Shown one piece after another: positions 33,926-42,571 of a DNA stretch of 64,000 bases. The notes beneath the pieces were generated by a model, which saw only the letters and a list, made by a program, of their open reading frames with translations, was not told the DNA's origin and made no database searches. Source of the DNA: Bacteroidales bacterium. GTDB lineage: Bacteria > Bacteroidota > Bacteroidia > Bacteroidales > FEN-979. The translations under genes and the position numbers were made by a program. Positions within the stretch are counted from its first letter, which is position 1. The number at the start of each line of letters is the position of its first letter. The stretch covers positions 138,309 to 202,308 of the forward strand of contig JALNWG010000001.1 of the NCBI GenBank assembly GCA_023231005.1, written 5' to 3'.

Positions 33926-35161
33926 TTAAAATAATCTTTTCCTTTCCCTGATGGCTATAACTAAAATAACAGATATATAGATGATTGTTGAAATCAGCAT
34001 GATCACCGAAGAGGCCATAATGCCATAGATTGGAACAAAAATAAGGTTGAGTGAAATATTGACAATAATAGTTGCTAAAAGAGCAATTGCCAGGTATGAC
34101 GGACGGTAAAACAATTCCAGAAAGCGCTGTAACAACAAAGTCGATTGCCATAAAAATGCAGCCAATAAAAGAGGTAAATAAATAATCCACGATTTTATTT
34201 CAGGAATTTTCAAAATCTCGGTAAAAAAATACGATTTAAAAACCATGAAAATAATAAAGACAACAATGAAGATCAGGATTTCGAAACTCAAAGCCTCCTT
34301 AATTGCTATCCAGGCTTCTTCTTTTCTTTTGGCATTCCATAGATCAACAATCTTAGTTTGATAGGAAACATAGAGTGGAAATCCCACAAAAAAGATGGCT
34401 TGATAAACCAGATCTTTGAATGCTGCATATTTCCCCATTTCATGAAACCCTAAATATTTTGCCAGAATAAAACGGTCGGCTGAAATCAGAATGTACGAAA
34501 ACAGCAACCATAAAGTAACTGAAAAACTAAATTTTAGTGCTTTGCTGGTAAAACGCGAATCCCAATAAAAATGCTTCAAATCAATCTCATATAACCGATC
34601 TATCCGGATCAGCCATCGCAAGATCAACATACCGACATATCCTACAATAAAAGAACCGAAAAACAAGGCAGACAATTGCCAATGAAAAATAAATATCCCC
34701 GCCACAAATACCAGAATGACCAATATCTGAGTACTCCCTTCTAATATTGCAACCCGTGTTGTACAATGAAACGATTGAAAAATAGCAAGATGAAACAGAT
34801 AAAAATGACTTAGAAAAGTATACAGAACGAGAAGTGCTAACAAAAACCAGCTAAGGTGAAAATAAAAATGACCAACTGCTCCCATTAGGAGCCCCGATGC
34901 CAAAGCACTTAGTATGGTAAGAAAAAAGAAGCGACTGATAATAATTTCCGACGTTTTCTGTATCCCACGTAAAAATCCCACAATACTTACTTGCACCCAA
35001 TGGAAGCTCAGGGTTATGCAAATCAATGCCGTATAATACAATAGCGTAAGTCGGCCATACGAAACCGGACCAAAATAATGGATCGCCAAAACAATAAGGG
35101 ATACGGTCACAATAGCAGGAATGAGCCTGCCAGCCAAGTATTGAATTACATTTTTTTTCAT
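33926..35161 (-). CDS. Oligosaccharide flippase (Wzx-like, MATE/MOP superfamily)
   Basis: The 411-residue polytopic protein has about twelve hydrophobic helices throughout, starting with a short basic N terminus (KKNVIQYLAGRLIPAIVTVSLIVL), a layout typical of polysaccharide biosynthesis flippases. It would move undecaprenyl-linked sugars across the inner membrane. No single motif is decisive. The pairing with an O-antigen ligase gene immediately downstream supports the call. It begins 28 bases after the DUF4340 gene on the same strand. Confidence 0.8.
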   Translation of the reverse strand: MKKNVIQYLAGRLIPAIVTVSLIVLAIHYFGPVSYGRLTLLYYTALICITLSFHWVQVSIVGFLRGIQKTSEIIISRFFFLTILSALASGLLMGAVGHFYFHLSWFLLALLVLYTFLSHFYLFHLAIFQSFHCTTRVAILEGSTQILVILVFVAGIFIFHWQLSALFFGSFIVGYVGMLILRWLIRIDRLYEIDLKHFYWDSRFTSKALKFSFSVTLWLLFSYILISADRFILAKYLGFHEMGKYAAFKDLVYQAIFFVGFPLYVSYQTKIVDLWNAKRKEEAWIAIKEALSFEILIFIVVFIIFMVFKSYFFTEILKIPEIKSWIIYLPLLLAAFLWQSTLLLQRFLELFYRPSYLAIALLATIIVNISLNLIFVPIYGIMASSVIMLISTIIYISVILVIAIRERKRLF

Positions 35162-35189
35162 GATAACCGATGCCAGGTAAAGTATGACA

Positions 35190-36254
35190 CTACTTTTTAC
35201 CCGGCATCTCCTTTAGAAAATAGGTTTTAGGGCGAAGGACCTTATCAAAAGAAAAATACTGAATCAGGGTAAAATCTTTACCATCATTCACCAAAGCATA
35301 TAACCGGTCAAGATCGTATGGTAAGGAATGTCCTTCAGGATCAGTCTGACCTTCAGGGCCTTGTTTGTGATAAGTTTTAATGGTTTTGCTTATTCCTGAT
35401 GTATCGGTCAGGGTAATGATGATAAAAGGCTGAGAAGCGAGGATGGAGTCTTTGCGAACCGGATCCATATCATTAATCAAGGTTTCGAAACTCAGGTTCC
35501 GGAATCCCGATAGGAAATTAAGGACTTTCAGGGTGTCATATTCAGGTAACTCACGATTATCAACAAGTGAAAGGAAGCTAAATACATTCTTCCCATTATT
35601 ACGTATTTCGTAGGATAATTCAGGAGTTTGCGGAATTTCAACCCGGACGCGGGCAATTTCAGGAATCGCTTTTTTGAATACACTATAATCCCGCCAATAT
35701 TTTTCTATCGGACTAAAACGGGGTGATACGAACCCCCTGAATCCCGGGACGAATGTAATAAATGCACGGGAAGAATTTTCCATCAGCATGAAACTGCCCA
35801 AATTATTTTGGGTAGCGCCACCGACATAGAAAACCTTGGTCAATTTTTCATGAGGAAACCAATGGATTATACCGAACAAATGGACACGGTAAACCCACTG
35901 ATATATTTCTACTTTAACGGCATTAACAGCCATCTCTTTGATTATATTATCTTGTGCTGCATTGGCAACCGGCTGGCTTACCTGTAGTTCCATCATGGTC
36001 TTGAGCAACCCTTCGACCGATAATTTTTGCGCCGAATATTTATCGTTTACCATCCATTTTCCGGGAGCCTTCTTGGTAAGTTTCACCGAATTATTATTCT
36101 TATCCGACAAAAATATCATGGTCACATTGGAGGTGTCGTCCAGCGCAAAATTACTCAGTTCACGTTTGAAGGTGGAGTTCGATTGTGTAAGCCAAAGTAC
36201 AATGGCAATCAAACTTAATACGATGACAAGAAGGAAAATATTTTTATTTTTCAT
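35190..36254 (-). CDS. DUF4340 domain-containing protein
   Basis: The 354-residue protein has one N-terminal membrane anchor (IFLLVIVLSLIAIVLWLT) and a periplasmic body. The pattern KLTKKAPGKWMVNDKYSA and the segment with YVGGATQNNLGSFMLMENSSRAF fit DUF4340. This family commonly follows Gldg-type ABC-associated proteins, and here the start overlaps the gldG stop by 4 bases. Its biochemical role is unknown. Coupling suggests that it works with the GldF/GldG transporter. Confidence 0.82.
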   Translation of the reverse strand: MKNKNIFLLVIVLSLIAIVLWLTQSNSTFKRELSNFALDDTSNVTMIFLSDKNNNSVKLTKKAPGKWMVNDKYSAQKLSVEGLLKTMMELQVSQPVANAAQDNIIKEMAVNAVKVEIYQWVYRVHLFGIIHWFPHEKLTKVFYVGGATQNNLGSFMLMENSSRAFITFVPGFRGFVSPRFSPIEKYWRDYSVFKKAIPEIARVRVEIPQTPELSYEIRNNGKNVFSFLSLVDNRELPEYDTLKVLNFLSGFRNLSFETLINDMDPVRKDSILASQPFIIITLTDTSGISKTIKTYHKQGPEGQTDPEGHSLPYDLDRLYALVNDGKDFTLIQYFSFDKVLRPKTYFLKEMPGKK

Positions 36255-38011
36255 GACTGTTTCTTTTGGAGAGGACCCGCATAAGAAAACTTACGTATCC
36301 GGTATTTGACTAAACCAAAACCCAAAACCAGCAATACAGGGAGGGTCAGATTAAGGATTTGCCAGAAAATCCGTTGTTTTGCAATTTTCGCAGTATCAAG
36401 CATCCGCAGTTTCAGCTCCCGTGAACGAACCGAAATAAGCCCGGAATCATCGCATAAATAGTTAATGGCATTGAGTACCAGATCTTTGTTCCCAAAAGTC
36501 TGACGGGAGTATTGATCGTAACCCATGGGTAAAGGATAACCTTCTTTAAAGGAAAAATCATTTTTAACGAGATCGCCATCGGTTATCACGATCATTTTAG
36601 TCTCTTTGCTTTTGGAGCGGATTCCGAGAGAAGAATTTCCTGAAAGTTCAGGAGGAATGCGGAATAAAAAGGCAGAAGGGAAAACACCTTCAAGCAAAAG
36701 GGCAACAGGTTGTGGCCCCTTGTTGAACATTCGTTCATCCGGTTGATGTTTAAGTATTTCCAGATCAATCAGCGCTGGGGCATTCACAGTACGAGAGTAT
36801 GCTGACGTTGTCAACAGGTAAGTCTTTTTTACACCAGGAGCAGAAACAGTATCAAGACTGCTGATAAACTCCGTTTTTATTGCATTTAACCCATTCACAA
36901 TAGGATGTTTGATAGTGGGTAATAAAACCGGGAAAAAGTACCATTTGAAATAATCAAATTGAGGTTGATTCCCGATCTGACCCGTTTTAACAGGTATCTG
37001 AAGCGCATTCATATCCTGAACCAGATCCAGGTTTAACCGGACTCCATAGTTGAAAAGCATGTCCTCCAGATTAATATCGTTTGTGATCCCAATGGTGGAG
37101 TTGTATTTCTGTAAGCTATCCATGCTTGCAAATACAGGATCAATAAGCCAAAGCACTTTCCCTCCACGCATCACGAACTGGTCGATCAAAAATTTATCTT
37201 TTTCATCAAAGGGTTTGGTCGGTTTGGCAATAATAATAGCTCTGTATTTATTGAGCAACGCATCGTGCGTTGAATCCGTTTTAATGCGTACAGCCAGGCT
37301 GTTGATTTTATGGTTGATGGTAACCCTGTCGACATTATAATATTCCGATAATGAATTTTGCAAGTCGATGGTTTGAAGTTGGGTTAACTCCCCTTGTCCC
37401 TCAATAATGGCTACGCGAGGTTTGATTGCTGTGGTCAGGCTTTTAATGGCGCGGGCCAAATTATATTCCAGCGATTGGATCGAAGTATTTAACACCTGGT
37501 TCGGATCCTGCTGTAATTGAGCCATCAGCAACTGAACCGGCACCTCACGCCCATGATAGGAAACAACTGCCCCAGGAAAAATGATCAGTTGTGAAGATTC
37601 TCCTTTTTTGTTGACTCTTAGATCGGTAGGCTGCAATCCCCGTTCAACAAGCAGGCGATAAGCATCGTTTCGATCTTTCGCATTCGGATTTTCCGAAGGG
37701 TCCACAAATTCGTATTGAATATTTCTGCTATAAGCCCTGAATTCATCCAACATTTCTTTGGTTTCATTGGAGAGCCGTTGAAATCCCGGAGGAAGATCTC
37801 CATAAAGATAGATCTTGAAAAAAACCAAATCGTCCAATTTTTTCAATACATCTTTCGTCGCCGGAGATAATGAATAGCGCTTTTCTGCTGTCAAGTCAAC
37901 CCGCGTAAAAATAAAAGAAGCGATGAAATTAATCAACACAATGATGGCAATACCAAGCGTTAGCTGAACAATATTGTACCGTTTTGTATTTCTTTTTCTC
38001 TCCTTCACCAT
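36251..38011 (-). CDS. gldG: Gliding-motility ABC transporter auxiliary protein GldG
   Basis: The 586-residue protein is anchored by an N-terminal helix (LTLGIAIIVLINFIASFIF, ~15-35) and a C-terminal helix (~555-575). The large periplasmic ABC-type-uncharacterised domain contains LTAEKRYSLSPATKDVLKKL near the N terminus and IIAKPTKPFDEKDKFLIDQFVMRGGKVLWLIDP in the middle, both characteristic of GldG. GldG partners the permease GldF. The ATPase GldA is not in this window. It starts 9 bases after gldF and overlaps DUF4340 by 4 bases. In Flavobacterium this complex is needed for gliding, but its cargo is not known. Confidence 0.9.
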   Translation of the reverse strand: MVKERKRNTKRYNIVQLTLGIAIIVLINFIASFIFTRVDLTAEKRYSLSPATKDVLKKLDDLVFFKIYLYGDLPPGFQRLSNETKEMLDEFRAYSRNIQYEFVDPSENPNAKDRNDAYRLLVERGLQPTDLRVNKKGESSQLIIFPGAVVSYHGREVPVQLLMAQLQQDPNQVLNTSIQSLEYNLARAIKSLTTAIKPRVAIIEGQGELTQLQTIDLQNSLSEYYNVDRVTINHKINSLAVRIKTDSTHDALLNKYRAIIIAKPTKPFDEKDKFLIDQFVMRGGKVLWLIDPVFASMDSLQKYNSTIGITNDINLEDMLFNYGVRLNLDLVQDMNALQIPVKTGQIGNQPQFDYFKWYFFPVLLPTIKHPIVNGLNAIKTEFISSLDTVSAPGVKKTYLLTTSAYSRTVNAPALIDLEILKHQPDERMFNKGPQPVALLLEGVFPSAFLFRIPPELSGNSSLGIRSKSKETKMIVITDGDLVKNDFSFKEGYPLPMGYDQYSRQTFGNKDLVLNAINYLCDDSGLISVRSRELKLRMLDTAKIAKQRIFWQILNLTLPVLLVLGFGLVKYRIRKFSYAGPLQKKQS

Positions 38012-38020
38012 TTCACTATC

Positions 38021-38752
38021 TCACCATTTTCTACTCTCAAGCGACAATTTAGTAAACAAAATAAAAACTGCTGTAACGCTGATAAAATAGATCAAATCCC
38101 GGGTATCAATCACTCCTCTGCTCATCGAGGTATAATGGGCATTAAGTCCCAGAGATTCGATAATCAGTCCCACCTTACCGGATAAAACGAACGTATAAAT
38201 AAATTCAAAACCCATATAAACAAAGAAACAAATAAAAACCGCCAGAATAAAAGAAACGATCTGATTATCGGTAAGGGAGGAAGCAAATATTCCGATAGCG
38301 ACGAAACTGGCACCCAGAAAAAAGAGACCTATATAGGAACCCCAGATACTTCCGGAATCCAGATTTCCCGGTGGCATTCCCAGATGATAAACCGAGAAGT
38401 AGTAAACCAAAGTGGGAAGCAGAGAGAATATTACCAGAACCAATCCGGCAAAATATTTGGCCAATATTACCTGAAAATCCGTAAGCGGTTGTGTCATAAG
38501 TAATTCCAGGGTGCCACTTTTTTTCTCATCGGCAAAAGATCGCATCGTAATGGCCGGTATCAGAAAAAGAAAAACAAACGGACCTAAAACAAATAACCCA
38601 TCGAGATTGGCAAAACCAAAATCAGGAATGTTGAACTCCAATGGAAAGACCCATAAAAAGAGGCCTATCATGACCAGAAATACAATAACCACAACATACC
38701 CGATGAAGGAGTTTAAAAACCCATTGATCTCTTTCTTAAAGAGGGTATACAT
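38021..38752 (-). CDS. gldF: Gliding-motility ABC transporter permease GldF
   Basis: The 243-residue ABC-2-type permease has six predicted membrane helices. The early segment FLIPAITMRSFADEKKSGTLELLMTQPLT is the classic coupling region of ABC-2 exporters, and GldF homologues share the N-terminal MYTLFKKEINGFLNSFIGY pattern. It is the first gene of an operon with gldG, a DUF4340 gene, a flippase and an O-antigen ligase. A TAATTTTG element lies 23 bases upstream. Confidence 0.9.
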   Translation of the reverse strand: MYTLFKKEINGFLNSFIGYVVVIVFLVMIGLFLWVFPLEFNIPDFGFANLDGLFVLGPFVFLFLIPAITMRSFADEKKSGTLELLMTQPLTDFQVILAKYFAGLVLVIFSLLPTLVYYFSVYHLGMPPGNLDSGSIWGSYIGLFFLGASFVAIGIFASSLTDNQIVSFILAVFICFFVYMGFEFIYTFVLSGKVGLIIESLGLNAHYTSMSRGVIDTRDLIYFISVTAVFILFTKLSLESRKW

Positions 38753-38774
38753 TCGTAGATTTTTTAAAAGTGTG

Positions 38775-38782
38775 CAAAATTA
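38775..38782 (-). promoter_or_regulatory. -7 element TAATTTTG for gldF-gldG
   Basis: On the minus strand TAATTTTG matches TAnnTTTG, 23 bases upstream of the gldF ATG. Confidence 0.45.
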
Positions 38783-38873
38783 GCAATTATTCTTACACAT
38801 TTCGGGAAATATAAACAGAATAATCACTTTGCACACTCATCATGAGAAGTAAAGTCTCCTATTTAAAGTCTGT

Positions 38874-39737
38874 TTAAATATTATCTTCCGGTTCAATGTG
38901 AATATGAATATCACAGCGTTGAATGGCAGCTTTCACTTGATGTTCCACTTCGTGAGAAATATGATGTGCTTGTTCAATCGTCAATCCCGGAGTTACATGA
39001 ATATTAACCTCAACAAATGTGTCGGCCCCGGAACTACGAACCTTCAAGTCATGAAAACGTGTTATTTCATCAGTATTTTGTAAAACTGATTCCACTCTTT
39101 TCACCAACTCCACGGGAGATTTGTCCAGAAGAACATCAACAGCCCTTTTTCCAAGCCGGTAGGAAACGCTCAGAACTATTAATGCTACCCCAAGTGCAGC
39201 AAAGGAATCGGCGGAATGAAATCCGAAATGTGCACAGGCAAGCCCCAGTAAAACCACAATGGAACTCCAGATATCGGTTGCGAAATGCAAGGAATCAGCT
39301 TCCAGTGCCTGACTGTTGAATTTCTTCGCCACCCGTTTAAGAGCCCGCGAACGGGTAAAGTCAATTGCAATGGATATGATCACTACAAGATAGCTAAAAA
39401 TGTTAACCTCAATATGCGTTTTTCCGGTAGCTAAGCGAGTAATAGATTCATAAATGATCCATGCACACGTAATCAATAATAGAATGGTTTCGACAAGAGC
39501 AGAAAAATTTTCAATTTTCCCATGACCATAATTATGATCTTCATCAGGAGGCCGGTCGGAAATCCGGACCGAAAACCATGTAATAATGGCAGCTACAAGA
39601 TCCAAACCCGAATGTAAAGCTTCCGACAACAATCCCAAACTCCCGGTGATGAGTCCAATAACAAGCTTAAATCCCGTTAAGAAAACCGCTGCAATCACCG
39701 AAAATCCGGCAACTTTTTGTTTCTCGTTTTTCATCAA
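38874..39737 (-). CDS. Cation diffusion facilitator family transporter
   Basis: The 287-residue inner-membrane metal/proton antiporter has six helices. The metal sites are visible as HSGLD in helix 2 (residues ~43-47) and HFATD in helix 5 (~150-154). A C-terminal cytoplasmic domain (~205-287) is rich in His/Asp and ends IHIHIEPEDN. The HxxxD pairs suggest Zn/Fe/Co-type specificity, which is not resolvable by eye. It follows the SAM hydrolase gene by 7 bases and is probably co-transcribed from the dyad promoter at 40.55 kb. Confidence 0.9.
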   Translation of the reverse strand: MMKNEKQKVAGFSVIAAVFLTGFKLVIGLITGSLGLLSEALHSGLDLVAAIITWFSVRISDRPPDEDHNYGHGKIENFSALVETILLLITCAWIIYESITRLATGKTHIEVNIFSYLVVIISIAIDFTRSRALKRVAKKFNSQALEADSLHFATDIWSSIVVLLGLACAHFGFHSADSFAALGVALIVLSVSYRLGKRAVDVLLDKSPVELVKRVESVLQNTDEITRFHDLKVRSSGADTFVEVNIHVTPGLTIEQAHHISHEVEHQVKAAIQRCDIHIHIEPEDNI

Positions 39738-39744
39738 GGAAAGA

Positions 39745-40524
39745 TTAAAGTAATTCTACCGTGACCAGTTGATCCATTTTCAAACCCAAAAGGCTACTGG
39801 CTTTCCCTTCACGGATGGCAATTTCCAAATATCCGCTGGTGGAAAAAAGGGCCAACATGTCGCCCTGTGATACATCTTTGTAGGATTTACTAATGGCGGT
39901 AATACGATATGACGGAGATCGGAAAGTAACTGCATATTTCCGGCCTTTGGTCGCCCGGTTGAAAAGAGCTTCCGTTATGTTTACAAATACATTTTCATAA
40001 TTATCAACATAGATCACTTTACCTTTGATCAAATCACCCTGAATAACCGGCTGAAATGGCATCTTCTGCAGAATTTTATCTTTTGGGTGACCCAATTCTT
40101 CGATGGGCTTTCCACTGGCAATATGACAAGCCGCTTTAACAAAAACATCCCGCGCAGGAAAGGTAAAATAATCCGAATCCTGGATAATATCCAACTCAAT
40201 GATCTTCTCCGGTTTTTCATCAAAAAGCAACGAAAAGATTCCATTATCGGCACCAATGAAATATTGCCCATGCTGAAGAACGACCGTATGCGGAGTTTCA
40301 ATAGCAGCTTCACTGTTAATTGCCAGGATGTGGATCGTTCCATCTGGAAAGCCAGGGTAAAAGTTGCGTATAATGAAAGCAGCCTGGTTCAGGTCAAATA
40401 CCGGAATCTGATGAGAGATATCCACGATCCTCGCATCTGGCAATAACTTCAGAATAGCGCCTTTCACAGCACCTACATAATGGTCCTTCAAACCCCAGTC
40501 GCTGGTCAACGTAATAATGGCCAT
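39745..40524 (-). CDS. SAM hydrolase (SAM hydroxide adenosyltransferase, DUF62 family)
   Basis: The protein is 259 residues from the ATG at 40524 and belongs to the fluorinase/chlorinase-related family. Most bacterial members hydrolyse S-adenosylmethionine to adenosine and methionine. The N-terminal ITLTSDWGLKDHYVGAVKG holds the conserved Asp and substrate-binding residues. VDNYENVFVNI in the C-terminal half is typical, and no halogenase-specific loop is seen. The longer frame from 40551 would begin inside the promoter dyad and is rejected. It is divergent from phoH, sharing overlapping promoters. Confidence 0.85.
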   Translation of the reverse strand: MAIITLTSDWGLKDHYVGAVKGAILKLLPDARIVDISHQIPVFDLNQAAFIIRNFYPGFPDGTIHILAINSEAAIETPHTVVLQHGQYFIGADNGIFSLLFDEKPEKIIELDIIQDSDYFTFPARDVFVKAACHIASGKPIEELGHPKDKILQKMPFQPVIQGDLIKGKVIYVDNYENVFVNITEALFNRATKGRKYAVTFRSPSYRITAISKSYKDVSQGDMLALFSTSGYLEIAIREGKASSLLGLKMDQLVTVELL

Positions 40525-40533
40525 GGAATTATT

Positions 40534-40558
40534 TGTACTTTTGTGATTCAAAAGTACA
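40534..40558. promoter_or_regulatory. Perfect dyad carrying face-to-face divergent -7 elements
   Basis: TGTACTTTTG-TGATT-CAAAAGTACA is a perfect 10-bp inverted repeat with a 5-base centre. Each arm contains TACTTTTG (plus 40536-40543; minus 40549-40556), an exact TAnnTTTG -7 element, one for phoH and one for the SAM hydrolase/CDF operon. The two promoters overlap completely and would exclude each other. The dyad could also be an operator. Confidence 0.6.
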
Positions 40559-40566
40559 CTTTTTTC

Positions 40567-41526
40567 ATGAGTGAGAAAATAATCAATATCGAATCATTCC
40601 ATCCGCTTGATATTTTTGGAGCCAATGATCAAAATCTGGAGGTAGTTCGTGATTTTTTCCCAAAATTAAAAATCATCCCCCGCGATAATATCCTGAAGGT
40701 TTTAGGTGAATCAGGCGAATTGCTCGATTTCGAATCGAAATTTCACCTTCTCCTGCTTCATTTTGAGAAATTTGGTAAACTGACGAAACAAGATATCCAT
40801 TATTTACTTGAACAAACGCCGGAGAATGACGCGGAAAATGGAACATTGACTCAAGCTGATAGTAATTCTGATGTGCTTGTCCATGGTAAAAACGGGATGC
40901 TTATCAGGGCACGGACAGCCAATCAGCGAAAACTCGTTGAAAGCAGCCAGAAAAATGACCTGCTTTTTGCCATCGGACCTGCCGGTACCGGAAAAACATA
41001 TACCGCTGTTGCATTAGCTGTACGGGCACTGAAAAACAAAGAAGTACAACGGATCATTCTTACCCGGCCAGCCGTGGAAGCTGGAGAAAATCTTGGCTTC
41101 CTCCCTGGTGACCTGAAAGAGAAACTGGATCCTTATTTACAACCACTATATGATGCCCTGGGAGATATGCTCCCAACCCAAAAACTGCTCCAATATATTG
41201 AAGACCGGGTCATTGAAATTGCTCCCCTCGCCTTTATGCGAGGCCGAACACTGAATAATGCCTTCGCCATCCTCGATGAGGCACAAAATACAACCCCGGC
41301 CCAACTTAAAATGTTCCTTACCCGTATGGGGGCTTCATCCAAATTCCTTGTCACAGGCGATATCACACAGGTCGATCTTCCAAAAAACCAGATCAGCGGA
41401 CTCATTCATTCCCAATCCATTCTGAAAAACGTTCCCGGTATTGAGTTTATCTATCTCGACAACGCTGATATAATCCGACATAAACTGGTAAGCCGAATCA
41501 TCAATGCGTATGCTCATGATAAATAA
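40567..41526 (+). CDS. phoH: PhoH family ATPase
   Basis: The 319-residue PhoH/YbeZ-type ATPase has Walker A GPAGTGKTYTA (~residues 138-148) and Walker B AILDEAQNT, followed by TRMGASSKFLVTGD, as in PhoH-like proteins linked to RNA metabolism and ribosome maturation. The longer frame from 40480 would run through the promoter dyad and the neighbour's coding sequence, so I use the ATG at 40567. No ybeY-like gene is adjacent. It is followed by purC. Confidence 0.92.
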   Translation: MSEKIINIESFHPLDIFGANDQNLEVVRDFFPKLKIIPRDNILKVLGESGELLDFESKFHLLLLHFEKFGKLTKQDIHYLLEQTPENDAENGTLTQADSNSDVLVHGKNGMLIRARTANQRKLVESSQKNDLLFAIGPAGTGKTYTAVALAVRALKNKEVQRIILTRPAVEAGENLGFLPGDLKEKLDPYLQPLYDALGDMLPTQKLLQYIEDRVIEIAPLAFMRGRTLNNAFAILDEAQNTTPAQLKMFLTRMGASSKFLVTGDITQVDLPKNQISGLIHSQSILKNVPGIEFIYLDNADIIRHKLVSRIINAYAHDK

Positions 41527-41571
41527 TCAGAACCATTAAAATAATCCTGTTTTTAGCTAAAAATCAAACAA

Positions 41572-42525
41572 ATGACAAACGTTCTTCAACAATCCAATTT
41601 CAATTTTCCCGGACAAAAAAGTGTTTATAAAGGTAAGGTCCGTGATGTTTATAACATTCAGGATAAATTTCTGGTTATGGTCGCTACTGACCGGATTTCA
41701 GCATTTGATGTAGTGTTACCTAAGGGGATCCCCTTCAAAGGACAAGTACTGAATCAAATTGCTGCAAAATTTTTAGATGCCACAGCCGACATTTGTCCCA
41801 ATTGGAAAATCGCATCCCCCGATCCCAATGTTACCATCGGACATTTTTGTGAAATCTATCCGATTGAGATGATCATTCGTGGTTATCTTACCGGCAGTTC
41901 ATGGCGTACCTATCAAAAAGGAGTCCGTGAGATCTGCGGCGTTCCGATTCCGGATGGGATGAAAGAACATCAACGGTTCCCCGAACCAATTATCACCCCT
42001 ACGACCAAAGCCAGGGAAGGACATGACGAAGATATCTCTGAGCACGACCTGATTGCCCAGAAAATAATTTCAAAAGAAGAATATGAGATCCTTAAAAAAT
42101 ACACAGTTACCTTGTTTAAACGGGGAACTGAAATGGCAGCAAACAAAGGACTGATTCTGGTTGATACAAAATATGAATTCGGAAAAGGGAAGGATGGCAA
42201 AATTTATCTCTGCGACGAAATCCATACTCCCGATTCTTCCCGCTATTTCTATCTGGAAGGGTATCAAGAACGCTTTGCCAGAGGCGAACAGCAAAAGCAG
42301 CTATCAAAAGAATTTGTCCGTGAATGGCTCATGGCCAATGGATTTATGGGAAAAGAAGGCCAGAAAGTTCCAGAAATGACCGATTCATGGATCAACGAGA
42401 TCTCGGAAAGATACATCGAACTTTTCGAAAAAATTACCGGCGAAAAATTCATCAAACCCAAAAATCAAAACATCATCCAACGAATTGAAGATCATGTTTT
42501 GAACTTCCTTAACACAAGAAAATAA
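41572..42525 (+). CDS. purC: Phosphoribosylaminoimidazole-succinocarboxamide synthase
   Basis: This SAICAR synthase of de novo purine synthesis joins CAIR and aspartate using ATP. The 317 residues carry YKGKVRDVY at the N terminus, VATDRISAFDVVLP, the catalytic region IEMIIRGYLTGSSWR, and DEIHTPDSSRY toward the C terminus. These are the standard PurC motifs and the length fits the longer eukaryote-like/Bacteroidota type. It sits 45 bases after phoH on the same strand. Confidence 0.97.
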   Translation: MTNVLQQSNFNFPGQKSVYKGKVRDVYNIQDKFLVMVATDRISAFDVVLPKGIPFKGQVLNQIAAKFLDATADICPNWKIASPDPNVTIGHFCEIYPIEMIIRGYLTGSSWRTYQKGVREICGVPIPDGMKEHQRFPEPIITPTTKAREGHDEDISEHDLIAQKIISKEEYEILKKYTVTLFKRGTEMAANKGLILVDTKYEFGKGKDGKIYLCDEIHTPDSSRYFYLEGYQERFARGEQQKQLSKEFVREWLMANGFMGKEGQKVPEMTDSWINEISERYIELFEKITGEKFIKPKNQNIIQRIEDHVLNFLNTRK

Positions 42526-42571
42526 TCCATTCATTGACAATTTCCAATTTTTCAAATGTTAATCTCTTTTT

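Noticed and set aside
33903..34190. A 95-codon minus-strand frame overlapping the flippase gene end
   Set aside because: It lies in another frame of the flippase coding region, and composition explains it.
39745..40524. SAM-dependent fluorinase or chlorinase
   Set aside because: The family is mostly hydrolases; I see no halogenase-specific insertion and no halometabolite genes nearby.
40480..40566. Upstream start for the PhoH gene at 40480
   Set aside because: It would run through the divergent promoter dyad and into the SAM hydrolase gene. The ATG at 40567 gives a normal family N terminus.
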